Shown here: positions 16,576-24,861 of the stretch, one piece after another
Position numbering within the stretch: the stretch's first letter is position 1
How the letters are laid out: each line of letters opens with the position of its first letter
Assembly (NCBI RefSeq): GCF_028285715.1
Contig: NZ_JANQOO010000017.1
Span: 62,001 to 126,000 of the forward strand
DNA from: Ulvibacterium sp.
Lineage (GTDB): Bacteria; Bacteroidota; Bacteroidia; Flavobacteriales; Flavobacteriaceae
Direction: 5' to 3'
DNA: 64,000 nt
Notes under the pieces: generated by a model
What the model was told of the DNA's origin: nothing
Databases searched by the model: none
Seen by the model: only the letters and a program-made list of their open reading frames with translations
Made by a program: the position numbers and the translations under genes

Positions 16576-18045
16576 ATGACCAGGTACATTGATAAAATAC
16601 TACAATTTCAAATTCTCTTAATGCTGATATGCGCCGTATCCTCATTTGGACAGCAATGCCCTCGACTGATTTATCCTCCAGACGGCGCCGTAGATGTTCC
16701 TGTTGACGCCACTATTAGTTGGCCAAACGTCAATGGCATTACGGCCTTTATATTTTCCCTAGGCTCCACTCCGGATGGAGAGGATATATTGAATAGGCGT
16801 ACCTCTGGTCCAATTGACTCTTACATCCCCCCTTTGGGCCTTCCGGATAACACACAAATATACATGTCCATAATTTTACAGTTTGAGGACGGTTCCACCC
16901 AAGTTTGCCCAGGACAGACCTTTAGTACAGAAGATGTTACGAGTCCTCCTCCCTGTACTACATTGAGCGAACCCTTAAATGGGGAAACGAGCGTTTCGTC
17001 CAATACTCCAATACAATGGAATTACGCATACGGTGCCACGGGCTATAGACTTTCCATTGGAACTGCACCTGGCGCACAGGATATTCTTTCCAACTTTGAT
17101 GCGGGAAATACACTTTCCTATAAACCTGTGCTTGATTTGCCCTTGGACACCGAGGTTTTTGTGAGTATTGTTCCCTACAATGAAAATGGTAATTTAGGTC
17201 CCTGCACCGAAGAAAGTTTTTTCGTAAATGAGAACGCCAATTTCTGCGAACCATTCTTTGACAGTTCCCAAGGTGGACTTGTAAAACGAAGGCCGGATAT
17301 AAACTTCCCGGATAGGGTAGCAATATGCCGGGGAAATTCAGCAACGGGGATTGCCACTGAAGACATTGCAGATGGTTTTAGATGGTTTAAGATACATGAC
17401 GATGGCACCGAAACCTTCCTTGCCGAGGGGCCGGAAGTAAATCTATCCGAAATTGGGAGGTATCGTTATGAGGCCTACAATGCCATATCCATATCCGGGA
17501 GTACTATAGAATGTGCCGCTTCCAAGGAATTCTTGGTTTTCCTCTCAGAGGCTCCCATAATCGATGGTATCGATGTTATGGGCCCATTCGATAATCGGGA
17601 AATTAGAATAAACGTCGGTGGTTCGGGAGATTATGAGTTTGCATTAAACGACCCTAATGGTCCCTATCAAAATAGTAGCGTCTTTACCAACGTTTCGGAG
17701 CGAAGACAAATGGTCTATATCCGGGATAAAAATGGCTGCGGGATAACGGAAGGGGTTATTGCCCGTGAACTTTCTGTGGACGATTTTCCGAAATTCTTCA
17801 CGCCGAACGGAGATGGTATCAACGATTTTTGGCAGTATATTGTGCCTGAAGAGGATGGGGAGATAAAGGTGGACCGAATTTGGATCTTTGATCGTTATGG
17901 CTTTTTAATCGTTCAGATAGATCCTTCCTCGGAAGGTTGGGACGGAAGTTACCGGGGCAAGGCACTCCCATCATCCGATTATTGGTTTAAAGCGGTATCT
18001 TCCAGCAACCAAAATATCCGGGGGCATTTTACCTTAAAGCGATAA
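16576..18045 (+). CDS. Secreted protein with two ~99-residue Ig/FN3-like repeats and T9SS type B sorting domain
   Basis: A 489-residue paralogue of the preceding gene. After a signal peptide ending near SSFGQ come two repeats starting at cysteines 28 and 127, again 99 residues apart. Then follow a linker region with FRWFKIHDDGTE (compare YRWYQLNTDDTE in the neighbour), YIRDKNGCG, and from about residue 407 the type B sorting domain (FFTPNGDGINDFW ... GHFTLKR). It lacks the third repeat of its neighbour. The gene starts 18 bp after the previous stop, so the two are one transcription unit. Role inferred as cell-surface adhesion; no catalytic motif is visible. Confidence 0.88.
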   Translation: MTRYIDKILQFQILLMLICAVSSFGQQCPRLIYPPDGAVDVPVDATISWPNVNGITAFIFSLGSTPDGEDILNRRTSGPIDSYIPPLGLPDNTQIYMSIILQFEDGSTQVCPGQTFSTEDVTSPPPCTTLSEPLNGETSVSSNTPIQWNYAYGATGYRLSIGTAPGAQDILSNFDAGNTLSYKPVLDLPLDTEVFVSIVPYNENGNLGPCTEESFFVNENANFCEPFFDSSQGGLVKRRPDINFPDRVAICRGNSATGIATEDIADGFRWFKIHDDGTETFLAEGPEVNLSEIGRYRYEAYNAISISGSTIECAASKEFLVFLSEAPIIDGIDVMGPFDNREIRINVGGSGDYEFALNDPNGPYQNSSVFTNVSERRQMVYIRDKNGCGITEGVIARELSVDDFPKFFTPNGDGINDFWQYIVPEEDGEIKVDRIWIFDRYGFLIVQIDPSSEGWDGSYRGKALPSSDYWFKAVSSSNQNIRGHFTLKR

Positions 18046-18229
18046 AACCGGTCTTAAGACTTTTCAAAAAGCATTCTCAATTTCGACCCTTTTTGTAATT
18101 TTAAGCGATGAGATTTACTTCTCAAAAATTCAAGAACGGTTCGAAATATCTTTAAGTCCAAATCTGATTTTCTAAAAGCCACGGAACGCAGGATTGCAGG
18201 CGGCCACAAGAACAAGCAAACAAGAGCAT

Positions 18230-20218
18230 ATGAAATTCAAAGTCATATCCGAGTTCAAGCCTACTGGGGATCAGCCAGAGGCCATACAACAATTATCGGA
18301 AGGTATTATTGCAAAGGAACCGTATCAGACACTTTTGGGGGTTACTGGGTCCGGTAAGACCTTCACCGTGGCCAATGTAATCGAAACAACACAACGACCT
18401 ACCTTGGTATTGGCCCATAACAAGACCTTGGCCGCGCAGCTCTACTCGGAGTTCAAACAGTTTTTTCCGAACAATGCCGTAGAATATTTTGTATCCTATT
18501 ATGACTACTATCAACCGGAGGCCTATATTCCAACATCCGGACTATACATTGAAAAGGATCTTTCTATCAATGAGGATATTGAAAAATTGCGTTTAAGCGC
18601 GACATCTTCACTACTTTCCGGCAGAAGGGATGTCCTGGTCGTGGCTTCCGTTTCCTGTCTTTATGGTATCGGGAATCCGGTTGAATTTCAAAAGAACGTT
18701 ATTTCGATACGAAAAGACCAGGTAATCGCCCGGACCAAATTTATGCACCAATTGGTCCAAAGTCTCTATTCCAGGACTACGGCCGACTTTAGAAATGGTA
18801 ACTTTAGGGTGAAGGGCGACGTAGTAGATGTTTTCCCAAGCTATGCGGACCATGCCTTTAGGATTCATTTTTTTGGGGATGAGATAGAGGAAATCGAGGC
18901 ATTTGATCCTTTTAACAATACGGTTTTGGAGGTATATGAAAATTTGAACATTTATCCGGCCAATATGTTTGTTACTTCCCAGGATGTACTCCAAAATGCC
19001 ATACATCAAATACAGGATGATTTGGTAAGGCAAGTAGACTATTTTAAGGAAATAGGTAAACCTCTTGAAGCCAAAAGATTGGAGGAACGTACCAACTTTG
19101 ATTTGGAAATGATACGGGAACTTGGCTATTGCTCTGGTATAGAGAATTATTCAAGATATTTGGATGGAAGGGAACCGGGAACCCGCCCTTTTTGCCTACT
19201 GGACTATTTTCCGGACGATTACCTTATGGTTGTGGATGAAAGCCATGTTACCATTCCCCAGGTACATGCCATGTACGGCGGGGATCGCTCACGGAAGGAA
19301 AACTTGGTTGAATACGGTTTTCGGCTCCCCGCAGCCATGGATAATCGTCCCTTGAAGTTTGAGGAATTCGAAGCCTTGCAGAATCAGGTAATTTATGTAA
19401 GTGCCACACCAGCGGATTACGAACTACAATTGAGCCAAGGGGTATATGTGGAACAGGTGATACGACCCACCGGACTTTTAGATCCTGTCATAGATGTTAG
19501 GCCCAGTTTGAATCAAATCGATGATTTGGTGGAGGAGATTCAATCACGGGTAGAAAAAGACGAGAGGACCTTGGTTACCACCCTTACCAAACGCATGGCC
19601 GAAGAGCTGACCAAATATTTAAGTCGAATCGATATTAGGTGCCGATACATCCATAGTGATGTGGACACCTTGGAGCGGGTAGAAATTATGCAGGACCTAA
19701 GAAAGGGTATTTTTGATGTGCTTATAGGTGTTAACCTATTACGGGAAGGACTGGATTTGCCAGAAGTATCCCTAGTGGCCATTTTGGATGCGGACAAGGA
19801 AGGCTTTCTACGAAGCAATCGATCGCTTACCCAGACTGTGGGCAGGGCGGCAAGACATTTGAACGGAAAGGCAATCATGTATGCCGATACCATTACGGAA
19901 AGTATGCAAAAGACTATTGATGAGACCAACTACCGCCGCGAAAAACAATCTACCTACAATGCCGAGAACAATATTATCCCAAAAGCATTGAACAAAAGTC
20001 TGGATAGCGCCTTGGCCAAGAACTCGGTTTCTACCTATCATTTTGAAAAGGAAACCATGCGCGCAGCGGAACCGGATATGGAATATTTGACCAAAGATCA
20101 AATTGAAAAATTGATCCGGGAAAAAAGAAAGGCTATGGAAAAAGCGGCCAAGGAATTGGACTTTATGCTGGCCGCAAAACTTCGGGATGAAATAAAAATG
20201 TTACAGGAACAGGATTGA
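18230..20218 (+). CDS. uvrB: Excinuclease ABC subunit UvrB
   Basis: The 662-residue DNA-damage recognition helicase of nucleotide excision repair, which is loaded by UvrA and guides UvrC incision. Visible are TGDQPEAI, Walker A LLGVTGSGKTFT, the beta-hairpin region YYDYYQPEAYIP, DESHVTIPQ, the helicase motifs LVTTLTKRMAEELT and GINLLREGLDLPEV-like (here GVNLLREGLDLP), QTVGRAARH, and a C-terminal UVR domain that contacts UvrC. The longest frame begins with a TTG at 18194, but the ATG at 18230 gives the normal N-terminus (MKFKVISEFKPTGDQ). It follows the T9SS genes after 184 bp, probably as its own unit. Confidence 0.97.
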   Translation: MKFKVISEFKPTGDQPEAIQQLSEGIIAKEPYQTLLGVTGSGKTFTVANVIETTQRPTLVLAHNKTLAAQLYSEFKQFFPNNAVEYFVSYYDYYQPEAYIPTSGLYIEKDLSINEDIEKLRLSATSSLLSGRRDVLVVASVSCLYGIGNPVEFQKNVISIRKDQVIARTKFMHQLVQSLYSRTTADFRNGNFRVKGDVVDVFPSYADHAFRIHFFGDEIEEIEAFDPFNNTVLEVYENLNIYPANMFVTSQDVLQNAIHQIQDDLVRQVDYFKEIGKPLEAKRLEERTNFDLEMIRELGYCSGIENYSRYLDGREPGTRPFCLLDYFPDDYLMVVDESHVTIPQVHAMYGGDRSRKENLVEYGFRLPAAMDNRPLKFEEFEALQNQVIYVSATPADYELQLSQGVYVEQVIRPTGLLDPVIDVRPSLNQIDDLVEEIQSRVEKDERTLVTTLTKRMAEELTKYLSRIDIRCRYIHSDVDTLERVEIMQDLRKGIFDVLIGVNLLREGLDLPEVSLVAILDADKEGFLRSNRSLTQTVGRAARHLNGKAIMYADTITESMQKTIDETNYRREKQSTYNAENNIIPKALNKSLDSALAKNSVSTYHFEKETMRAAEPDMEYLTKDQIEKLIREKRKAMEKAAKELDFMLAAKLRDEIKMLQEQD

Positions 20219-20519
20219 AAAATCGGTTTAAAATCCTTAACTTCGACCTAATTCACAGTAAATATCCAACATCTAAATTCATACCTCAGTTAACACCTCC
20301 CAATCATCTGATATAAAATATATTACCTATTATTTTTAGATTAGTCTAAATTATTGAATTGTCTCTTTTTTTCGGATTTTATTAACACCAGTATACAAGA
20401 AAGGGTAAAAAAAAGAGTGCCCTGAAAAAATAGGGCACCCTTCAACTAACCAACTAAACCAACCATTATGAAACTACCCTACTAAGAAGTGGGAGATCGC
20501 ATAATTTCTTTGTCATCCT
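20219..20519. other. Intergenic region between convergent uvrB and hsp20
   Basis: AT-rich, 301 bp. It holds the minus-strand terminator of the hsp20 gene at 20406-20439. I see no ORF with coding character and no terminator for uvrB. Confidence 0.6.
20406..20439 (-). terminator. Rho-independent terminator of hsp20
   Basis: On the minus strand, stem GTGCCCT / AGGGCAC (7 bp, 8-nt loop) is followed by C and eight T residues. The plus strand has no T-run after the stem, so it serves the hsp20 gene. Confidence 0.8.
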
Positions 20520-20945
20520 TTATGATAGTTCAATCATTCTCTTGGGCTTGGGAAGAGCCTCTTCTTTTTTGGGTAAAGTAAACTTCAACAAGCCATCGAT
20601 ATAGGTCGCTTTGATTTTGTCCTCATCGATAGTTTCAGGTAAAGTAAAGGCTCGCTTAAATGAATAAAACCCAAATTCCTTTCTTGTGTAGTTTTCCTCT
20701 GATTTTGTTTTTTCGGATTTCGTCTCAGCGGAAATGGTCAAGACATTGTCATCGACCTCGATATTGAAATCTTCCTTCGTTCTTCCGGGTACGGCCAATT
20801 CCAGTTCGTAATCCGTTTCATTTTCCTTGATATTTACCGCAGGTACTTTAGCGTTATAGTTTTCCGTACCTCCAAACCAATCCGGTTTAAAAATTTCATT
20901 CAGCAAGGAAGGGAACAATACATCATTTCTTCTTATTATACTCAT
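20520..20945 (-). CDS. Small heat-shock protein, Hsp20/alpha-crystallin family
   Basis: A 141-residue ATP-independent holdase that binds unfolding proteins. The alpha-crystallin domain spans about residues 35-130 with YELELAVPGRTKEDFNIEVDDNVLTISAE and the closing GLLKFTLPKK, then a C-terminal tail PKPKRMIEL carrying an I-x-L-like oligomerisation motif. It is preceded by a 14-bp palindrome at 20971-20984 and followed by a clear terminator, so it is probably a monocistronic, stress-regulated gene. Confidence 0.93.
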   Translation of the reverse strand: MSIIRRNDVLFPSLLNEIFKPDWFGGTENYNAKVPAVNIKENETDYELELAVPGRTKEDFNIEVDDNVLTISAETKSEKTKSEENYTRKEFGFYSFKRAFTLPETIDEDKIKATYIDGLLKFTLPKKEEALPKPKRMIELS

Positions 20946-20970
20946 GATTTTATTTTTATAGGGTTAAACA

Positions 20971-20984
20971 CAATTTTCAAATTG
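20971..20984. promoter_or_regulatory. 14-bp palindrome upstream of hsp20
   Basis: CAATTTTCAAATTG is a perfect inverted repeat (6-bp arms, 2-bp centre), 26 bp before the hsp20 start. Position suggests an operator, or it may be part of a promoter spacer. It is AT-rich, so chance is possible. Confidence 0.3.
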
Positions 20985-21026
20985 TACATGGCAAAGGGTA
21001 TACCAACCCAACATGAGTGACTTTTT

Positions 21027-21061
21027 GACATTAATTCAAGTCAAAGAACTGTCATAATGTC
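21027..21061. repeat. Inverted repeat GACATTA-N21-TAATGTC between TerB-like gene and hsp20
   Basis: Perfect 7-bp arms at 21027-21033 and 21055-21061. A second overlapping pair, TTTGAC (21024-21029) and GTCAAA (21040-21045), lies inside. Together they form an unusual nested dyad upstream of hsp20 on the minus strand. Could be a regulator site or an mRNA structure. Confidence 0.3.
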
Positions 21062-21145
21062 CTTTTAAGTGAAGGATATGGATATTATCGCAAAAGAGAA
21101 GGCTTGCATAATTATCCCTCAATCTTTAAAGAACGGGCGGACTTT

Positions 21146-21547
21146 CTAGTTGTAATGGGCCTTGAAGATATTGATAAGCACGTCCGGAGGTACTATTTTA
21201 TCGGGATATTTGTGCATCACGGACAATACCTGTTCTATGGCGGATGGAGGTAGGCCTAAACCCAATCCAATATTATGCAACCTGCTAATCTCAACACTGC
21301 TTTGCTCTTGATCCACGTTCATCAAAAGGACCAATCGGTGAAACTGCAGGATTCGCTCGGCCTGGGAGTTTGGAATTACACGTTCCACTTTAGTTTCAAA
21401 AAGAGTATCGAAGGTTTTACGGTCCACCCCCAATTGGGAGGCAACCCCCAATAGGAAATTATATTCGGATTCCTTAACAACCTTATCCGCTTTGGCAAAA
21501 GCGATCATTTCGGAAAGAATGCTCAGTTTTTCTTCATAGCTGCCCAT
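21146..21547 (-). CDS. TerB-like (tellurite-resistance TerB fold) protein
   Basis: A 133-residue all-helical protein. The N-terminal KLSILSEMIAFAKADKVVKESEYNFLLGVASQLGVD is the TerB-type helical pair with its acidic metal-binding character, common in proteins of unknown role in Bacteroidota. The frame is open to 21586, but the ATG at 21547 gives MGSYEEKL, the normal start of this family. No other ter genes are present, so tellurite resistance should not be assumed. It lies upstream of hsp20 on the same strand with a 200-bp gap. Confidence 0.72.
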   Translation of the reverse strand: MGSYEEKLSILSEMIAFAKADKVVKESEYNFLLGVASQLGVDRKTFDTLFETKVERVIPNSQAERILQFHRLVLLMNVDQEQSSVEISRLHNIGLGLGLPPSAIEQVLSVMHKYPDKIVPPDVLINIFKAHYN

Positions 21548-21679
21548 AAAACAGGGATTTGAGGTGTTTCCACACTTTAATAACAAAAAAAAGAATGGTT
21601 TCGTATAAAATATGGGGAAAGATCCCGTAATTCCTAATCGAATTCCTAATTTGCAATTCCCTTGAAATCATAAAGGATT

Positions 21680-22042
21680 ATGAGCAATAACGACATTTTT
21701 AAAAAATTAAGGGTGGCCCTTATGCTACGGGACGACGATATCGTTGGAATTTTGGAATTGGTCGATTTTAAAATATCCAAAAGTGAACTTGGTGCTTTTT
21801 TCAGAAAGGAAGATCATCCAAAATATATGGAGTGCGGGGATCAGATTTTACGGAATTTTTTAAATGGACTGGTAATTTATTTAAGGGGAACAAAAGAAAA
21901 TCCTAAAAACCCCGGGGAGGTCTTGCTCAAGGAGAAAGGACATACATCAAAAAAACCTCCTTTTAAAAAGAGGCGGTTCGATTCCAAAAAACCGGATATT
22001 ACACCGGTGAAGTATAAAAATAAAGGCAAACCCCGGACTTGA
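21680..22042 (+). CDS. DUF1456 (YehS-like) family protein, single-repeat form
   Basis: Residues 1-66 (MSNNDIFKKLRVALMLRDDD through NFLNGLVIYLRG) match one DUF1456 repeat. Family members such as E. coli YehS have two such repeats in about 155 residues. Here only one is present, followed by a basic lysine-rich tail (KKPPFKKRR ... KYKNKGKPRT) that could bind nucleic acid. Function is unknown. The gene converges with the secreted protein at 22075; a hairpin lies at the junction. Confidence 0.72.
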   Translation: MSNNDIFKKLRVALMLRDDDIVGILELVDFKISKSELGAFFRKEDHPKYMECGDQILRNFLNGLVIYLRGTKENPKNPGEVLLKEKGHTSKKPPFKKRRFDSKKPDITPVKYKNKGKPRT

Positions 22043-22063
22043 TAAGCATCACGTCCGAGGTTT
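22028..22063. terminator. Possible terminator at convergent junction
   Basis: AAACC-C-CGGAC pairs with GTCCG-A-GGTTT around a 14-nt loop that contains the stop codon of the DUF1456 gene. The plus strand has only four T residues after the stem, so efficiency is uncertain. Confidence 0.45.
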
Positions 22064-22074
22064 TCATAGGCTTC

Positions 22075-22410
22075 TTAACTTACTATTTTAATAGGCATAG
22101 TATACCTTCTGCCTTCAGAAATTGCTTTTGAGTTTACCTTGTGGTAGTTTAACCTAGACTTGACAAAATATTCCAATACCTCATCTTCAGTCTCTACGGA
22201 TAGGACCACGAATTCGTTTTGCTTATTTACCGTAAATAAAATGGTGGCCGTCAAATCCTTTTCGGAAGTTGGCATGGAGTAACCTCGTAAAAGTTTCCTG
22301 ACCTGGGTCTTAATAGATTGCGTTGGATCATTCTCCTTTGGACCGTTGGCAAAAACACTTCCTGCGGACAACAACATTGCAGCTACGAATACTAAACTAA
22401 TTTTTCTCAT
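22075..22410 (-). CDS. Secreted hypothetical protein
   Basis: A 111-residue protein with a clear signal peptide (RKISLVFVAAMLLSAGSVFA). The mature part, with LLRGYSMPTSEKDLTATILFTVNKQNEFVVLSVET, has alternating strands reminiscent of the TonB C-terminal or energy-transducer fold, but no TonB motif is clear. Similar short periplasmic proteins are common in Flavobacteriaceae without known function. It lies between the DUF1456 gene and sucC as its own unit. Confidence 0.65.
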   Translation of the reverse strand: MRKISLVFVAAMLLSAGSVFANGPKENDPTQSIKTQVRKLLRGYSMPTSEKDLTATILFTVNKQNEFVVLSVETEDEVLEYFVKSRLNYHKVNSKAISEGRRYTMPIKIVS

Positions 22411-22598
22411 GACACTTGGTTTTTTGATTAATAAATTGATGAATTACTAAAAAGACTCATGAAACACACAAAGTGTTACACTGAAATCTATGATTAACAT
22501 AATTTTAATCAATCTCAACTATTCCTATTAGTCAATAGACGGTATGACCCCTATTAAAAATGGGCGAATTAAAAATCCTTGATATCCTTGAAGTATGA

Positions 22599-22628
22599 GA
22601 AAAAAGAAAGCCGCTGTAATAGCGGCTC
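22599..22628 (-). terminator. Rho-independent terminator of sucC
   Basis: Minus strand: AGCCGCT, loop ATTAC, AGCGGCT, then TTCTTTTTTC. A 7-bp GC-rich stem with a T-run, 30 bp after the sucC stop. Confidence 0.85.
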
Positions 22629-22656
22629 TCTATGTTGTATTATAGCTTCTTGAGCA

Positions 22657-23850
22657 TTATGTTAGCACCTCCTCCACCTTGTCCGCCGCTTCTTGAAATT
22701 GGACTGCGGAGTGGACGGCCAGACCGGAATTGTCGATAATTTCCTTCGCAAGCTCTGCATTGGTACCCTGTAAACGCACTATGATAGGAACGTTTATGGC
22801 GTCTCCCATGTTTTTATAGGCATCAACCACCCCTTGCGCAACACGGTCACAGCGCACAATTCCTCCAAAAATATTGATCAGTATAGCTTTTACCGCTGGA
22901 TCCTTTAAAATGATTCGGAACGCCTCCTCTACCCTCTTGGCATCGGCGGTACCCCCAACATCCAAAAAGTTGGCCGGTTCGCCACCCGCCATTTTGATAA
23001 GGTCCATTGTAGCCATGGCCAAACCGGCACCGTTGACCATACAGCCAACATTACCATCCAAATCCACATAGTTTAGCCCTACGGCCCTGGCCTCTACCTC
23101 AATAGGGTTTTCTTCTCGAAGATCTCGCATTTCCGCATACTGCTTTCTGCGATAAAGCGCATTGTCATCTATGGAAACTTTGGCGTCCACGGCCATAATC
23201 TTGTCGTCCGAAGTTTTTAGTACGGGATTTATTTCAAACAAGTTGGCATCACTTTGGTCATAAGCCCTGTATAAAGCTGTGACAAATTTTGTCATCTCTT
23301 TAAAAGCCGTTCCCGAGAGTCCAAGGTTAAAAGCCACTTTCCTGGCCTGAAAAGGCAGAAGTCCTGTTGCCGGGTCTATTTCCTCGGTAAATATTAAATG
23401 AGGTGTTTTTTCCGCTACCTCTTCAATATCCATACCTCCTTCTGTGGAATACATGATCATATTCCTACCTGTGCCCCTATTGAGCAGTACGGACATGTAA
23501 AATTCGTTGGTCTCACTATCGCCAGGATAATAAACATCCTCGGCCACCAGTACCTTATGCACTTTCTTTCCTTCAGCGGAGGTTTGAGGGGTTACGAGAT
23601 TCATCCCTATTATGCGGCCCGCTACCTCCTCCACCTCTTTTAGGTTTTTGGCCAACTTCACGCCTCCTCCTTTTCCTCTACCGCCAGCGTGTACCTGCGC
23701 CTTGATTACGTGCCAACTGGTACCGGTTTCGGAAGTAAGCTGTTTGGCGGCTTCCACCGCTTCCTTGGCGTTATGGGCCACTACACCTCTTTGTATCCGT
23801 ACACCAAAACTGGCCAATATCTCTTTTCCCTGATACTCGTGAAGATTCAT
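22657..23850 (-). CDS. sucC: Succinyl-CoA synthetase (ADP-forming) beta subunit
   Basis: The 397-residue beta subunit of the citric-acid-cycle enzyme that converts succinyl-CoA to succinate with substrate-level phosphorylation. It opens with MNLHEYQGKEILASFGV and has an ATP-grasp domain (KAQVHAGGRGKGGGVKLA). The C-terminal CoA-ligase domain carries MVNGAGLAMATMDLI, FLDVGGTA and NIFGGIVRCDRVA. No alpha subunit (sucD) is adjacent, and the gene has its own terminator, so in this genome the two subunits are encoded apart. Two -7-like boxes (TATTTTTG at 23878-23885 and TAGTTTTG at 23911-23918, minus strand) lie upstream. Confidence 0.97.
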   Translation of the reverse strand: MNLHEYQGKEILASFGVRIQRGVVAHNAKEAVEAAKQLTSETGTSWHVIKAQVHAGGRGKGGGVKLAKNLKEVEEVAGRIIGMNLVTPQTSAEGKKVHKVLVAEDVYYPGDSETNEFYMSVLLNRGTGRNMIMYSTEGGMDIEEVAEKTPHLIFTEEIDPATGLLPFQARKVAFNLGLSGTAFKEMTKFVTALYRAYDQSDANLFEINPVLKTSDDKIMAVDAKVSIDDNALYRRKQYAEMRDLREENPIEVEARAVGLNYVDLDGNVGCMVNGAGLAMATMDLIKMAGGEPANFLDVGGTADAKRVEEAFRIILKDPAVKAILINIFGGIVRCDRVAQGVVDAYKNMGDAINVPIIVRLQGTNAELAKEIIDNSGLAVHSAVQFQEAADKVEEVLT

Positions 23851-23910
23851 ATATGATACATCTTATGGGTTCGCCAGCAAAAATAGGAAACGAAGGTTAA
23901 TTACCCTAAT

Positions 23911-23918
23911 CAAAACTA
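23911..23918 (-). promoter_or_regulatory. Candidate -7 box upstream of sucC
   Basis: TAGTTTTG on the minus strand matches TAnnTTTG. A second full match, TATTTTTG, is at 23878-23885, closer to the start. Neither has a TTG at 17-21 bp, so which is used is unclear. Confidence 0.3.
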
Positions 23919-23950
23919 CGCTATATCTACTAACCTAGCTGCACTATACC

Positions 23951-24589
23951 TTATATTTTGAAATCCTTAAAATCCAAGGGGTCAAAGTTTCTGAAATCCC
24001 CGTTCATCTCTATATTACGCTTGGTGCGGTCCACTTCCTTTAAAACACTGGTAGTGGCCAACAAATGTGCGTTAATAAATGATAATCGTTCGCTTTCCTT
24101 AGACATTTGCAGCAATTCATATTCCTGCTCAAAGGACAATCCCATTTTGTGTGCCAGTATGTAACTATTGAATTTTTCAACCGGAATTGTCGTATACGGT
24201 ACACCCATAAGGTCATACAGCTCTTCAATACCATTCAATACTTTCCTTTTCATAGCAAGGTCGGCATCGTTTACATTATCCAAAAATTGAACAATTCCTC
24301 CTGCATAGGGTTTGCCATCAATCTCATTGTCAAAAGTAATGACCTTAAAAACCTGCCTGGCTACACAAACCACATCCATTTCTCCGCCCTCGTAGGTCGT
24401 TACCACCTCAACCAACTGTACTTCCGTGCCGTAGGCAAGTCCGTCATATATGTATACAGGGATACCAAAAGTAATCGCTTCTTTCCTGCAATCGTTGATC
24501 AACTGTTTATAGCGTTCCTCAAAAATATGGAGGGGTACGGTTTCCCCTGGAAAAAAAACAGACTGTAAAGGAAATAGAGGTAATTTCAT
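23951..24589 (-). CDS. LON peptidase substrate-binding domain protein
   Basis: A 212-residue stand-alone Lon N-terminal (PUA-like) domain: LPLFPLQSVFFPGETVPLHIFEERYKQL is the family signature, with VARQVFKV and a helical C-terminal half. It lacks the AAA+ and protease domains of Lon. Stand-alone versions occur widely and may bind unfolded polypeptides; the role is unknown. It is upstream of sucC on the same strand with a 100-bp gap that contains a candidate sucC promoter. Confidence 0.88.
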   Translation of the reverse strand: MKLPLFPLQSVFFPGETVPLHIFEERYKQLINDCRKEAITFGIPVYIYDGLAYGTEVQLVEVVTTYEGGEMDVVCVARQVFKVITFDNEIDGKPYAGGIVQFLDNVNDADLAMKRKVLNGIEELYDLMGVPYTTIPVEKFNSYILAHKMGLSFEQEYELLQMSKESERLSFINAHLLATTSVLKEVDRTKRNIEMNGDFRNFDPLDFKDFKI

Positions 24590-24813
24590 TCTTTAATTAG
24601 ATAAGGATTGTGTTTTGGGCTTTCAGATTTATATGGGATGGTCTCCGGATAACTTACCATTTATGGAAACAGGAAAAATGGCATTGAACCATCACCTTCA
24701 ACCATTGCCCTAAAGTACAATTCAAATAACGCAATGACAAAGGGTCAAAGCATCAATTTTTGTTATAAAAATAACAAATTGTTGTATTATTTAATTATGA
24801 AGGTTTTTTTTTT

Positions 24814-24844
24814 GCTCAAGCCATCCTAACAGTTTAGTTTTGTG
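24814..24844 (+). promoter_or_regulatory. lysA promoter
   Basis: TTG (24814-24816), 20-bp spacer, TAGTTTTG (24837-24844): full match to the Bacteroidota consensus, 17 bp before the ATG. Confidence 0.65.
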
Positions 24845-24861
24845 TCAAATTACGAAGTATT

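Noticed and set aside
18130-18150. GGTTCGAAA sequence resembling a tRNA T-loop
   Set aside because: No matching acceptor, D or anticodon stems around it.
21146-21547. Tellurite-resistance function from the TerB-like fold
   Set aside because: No other ter gene in the window; the fold alone does not imply resistance.
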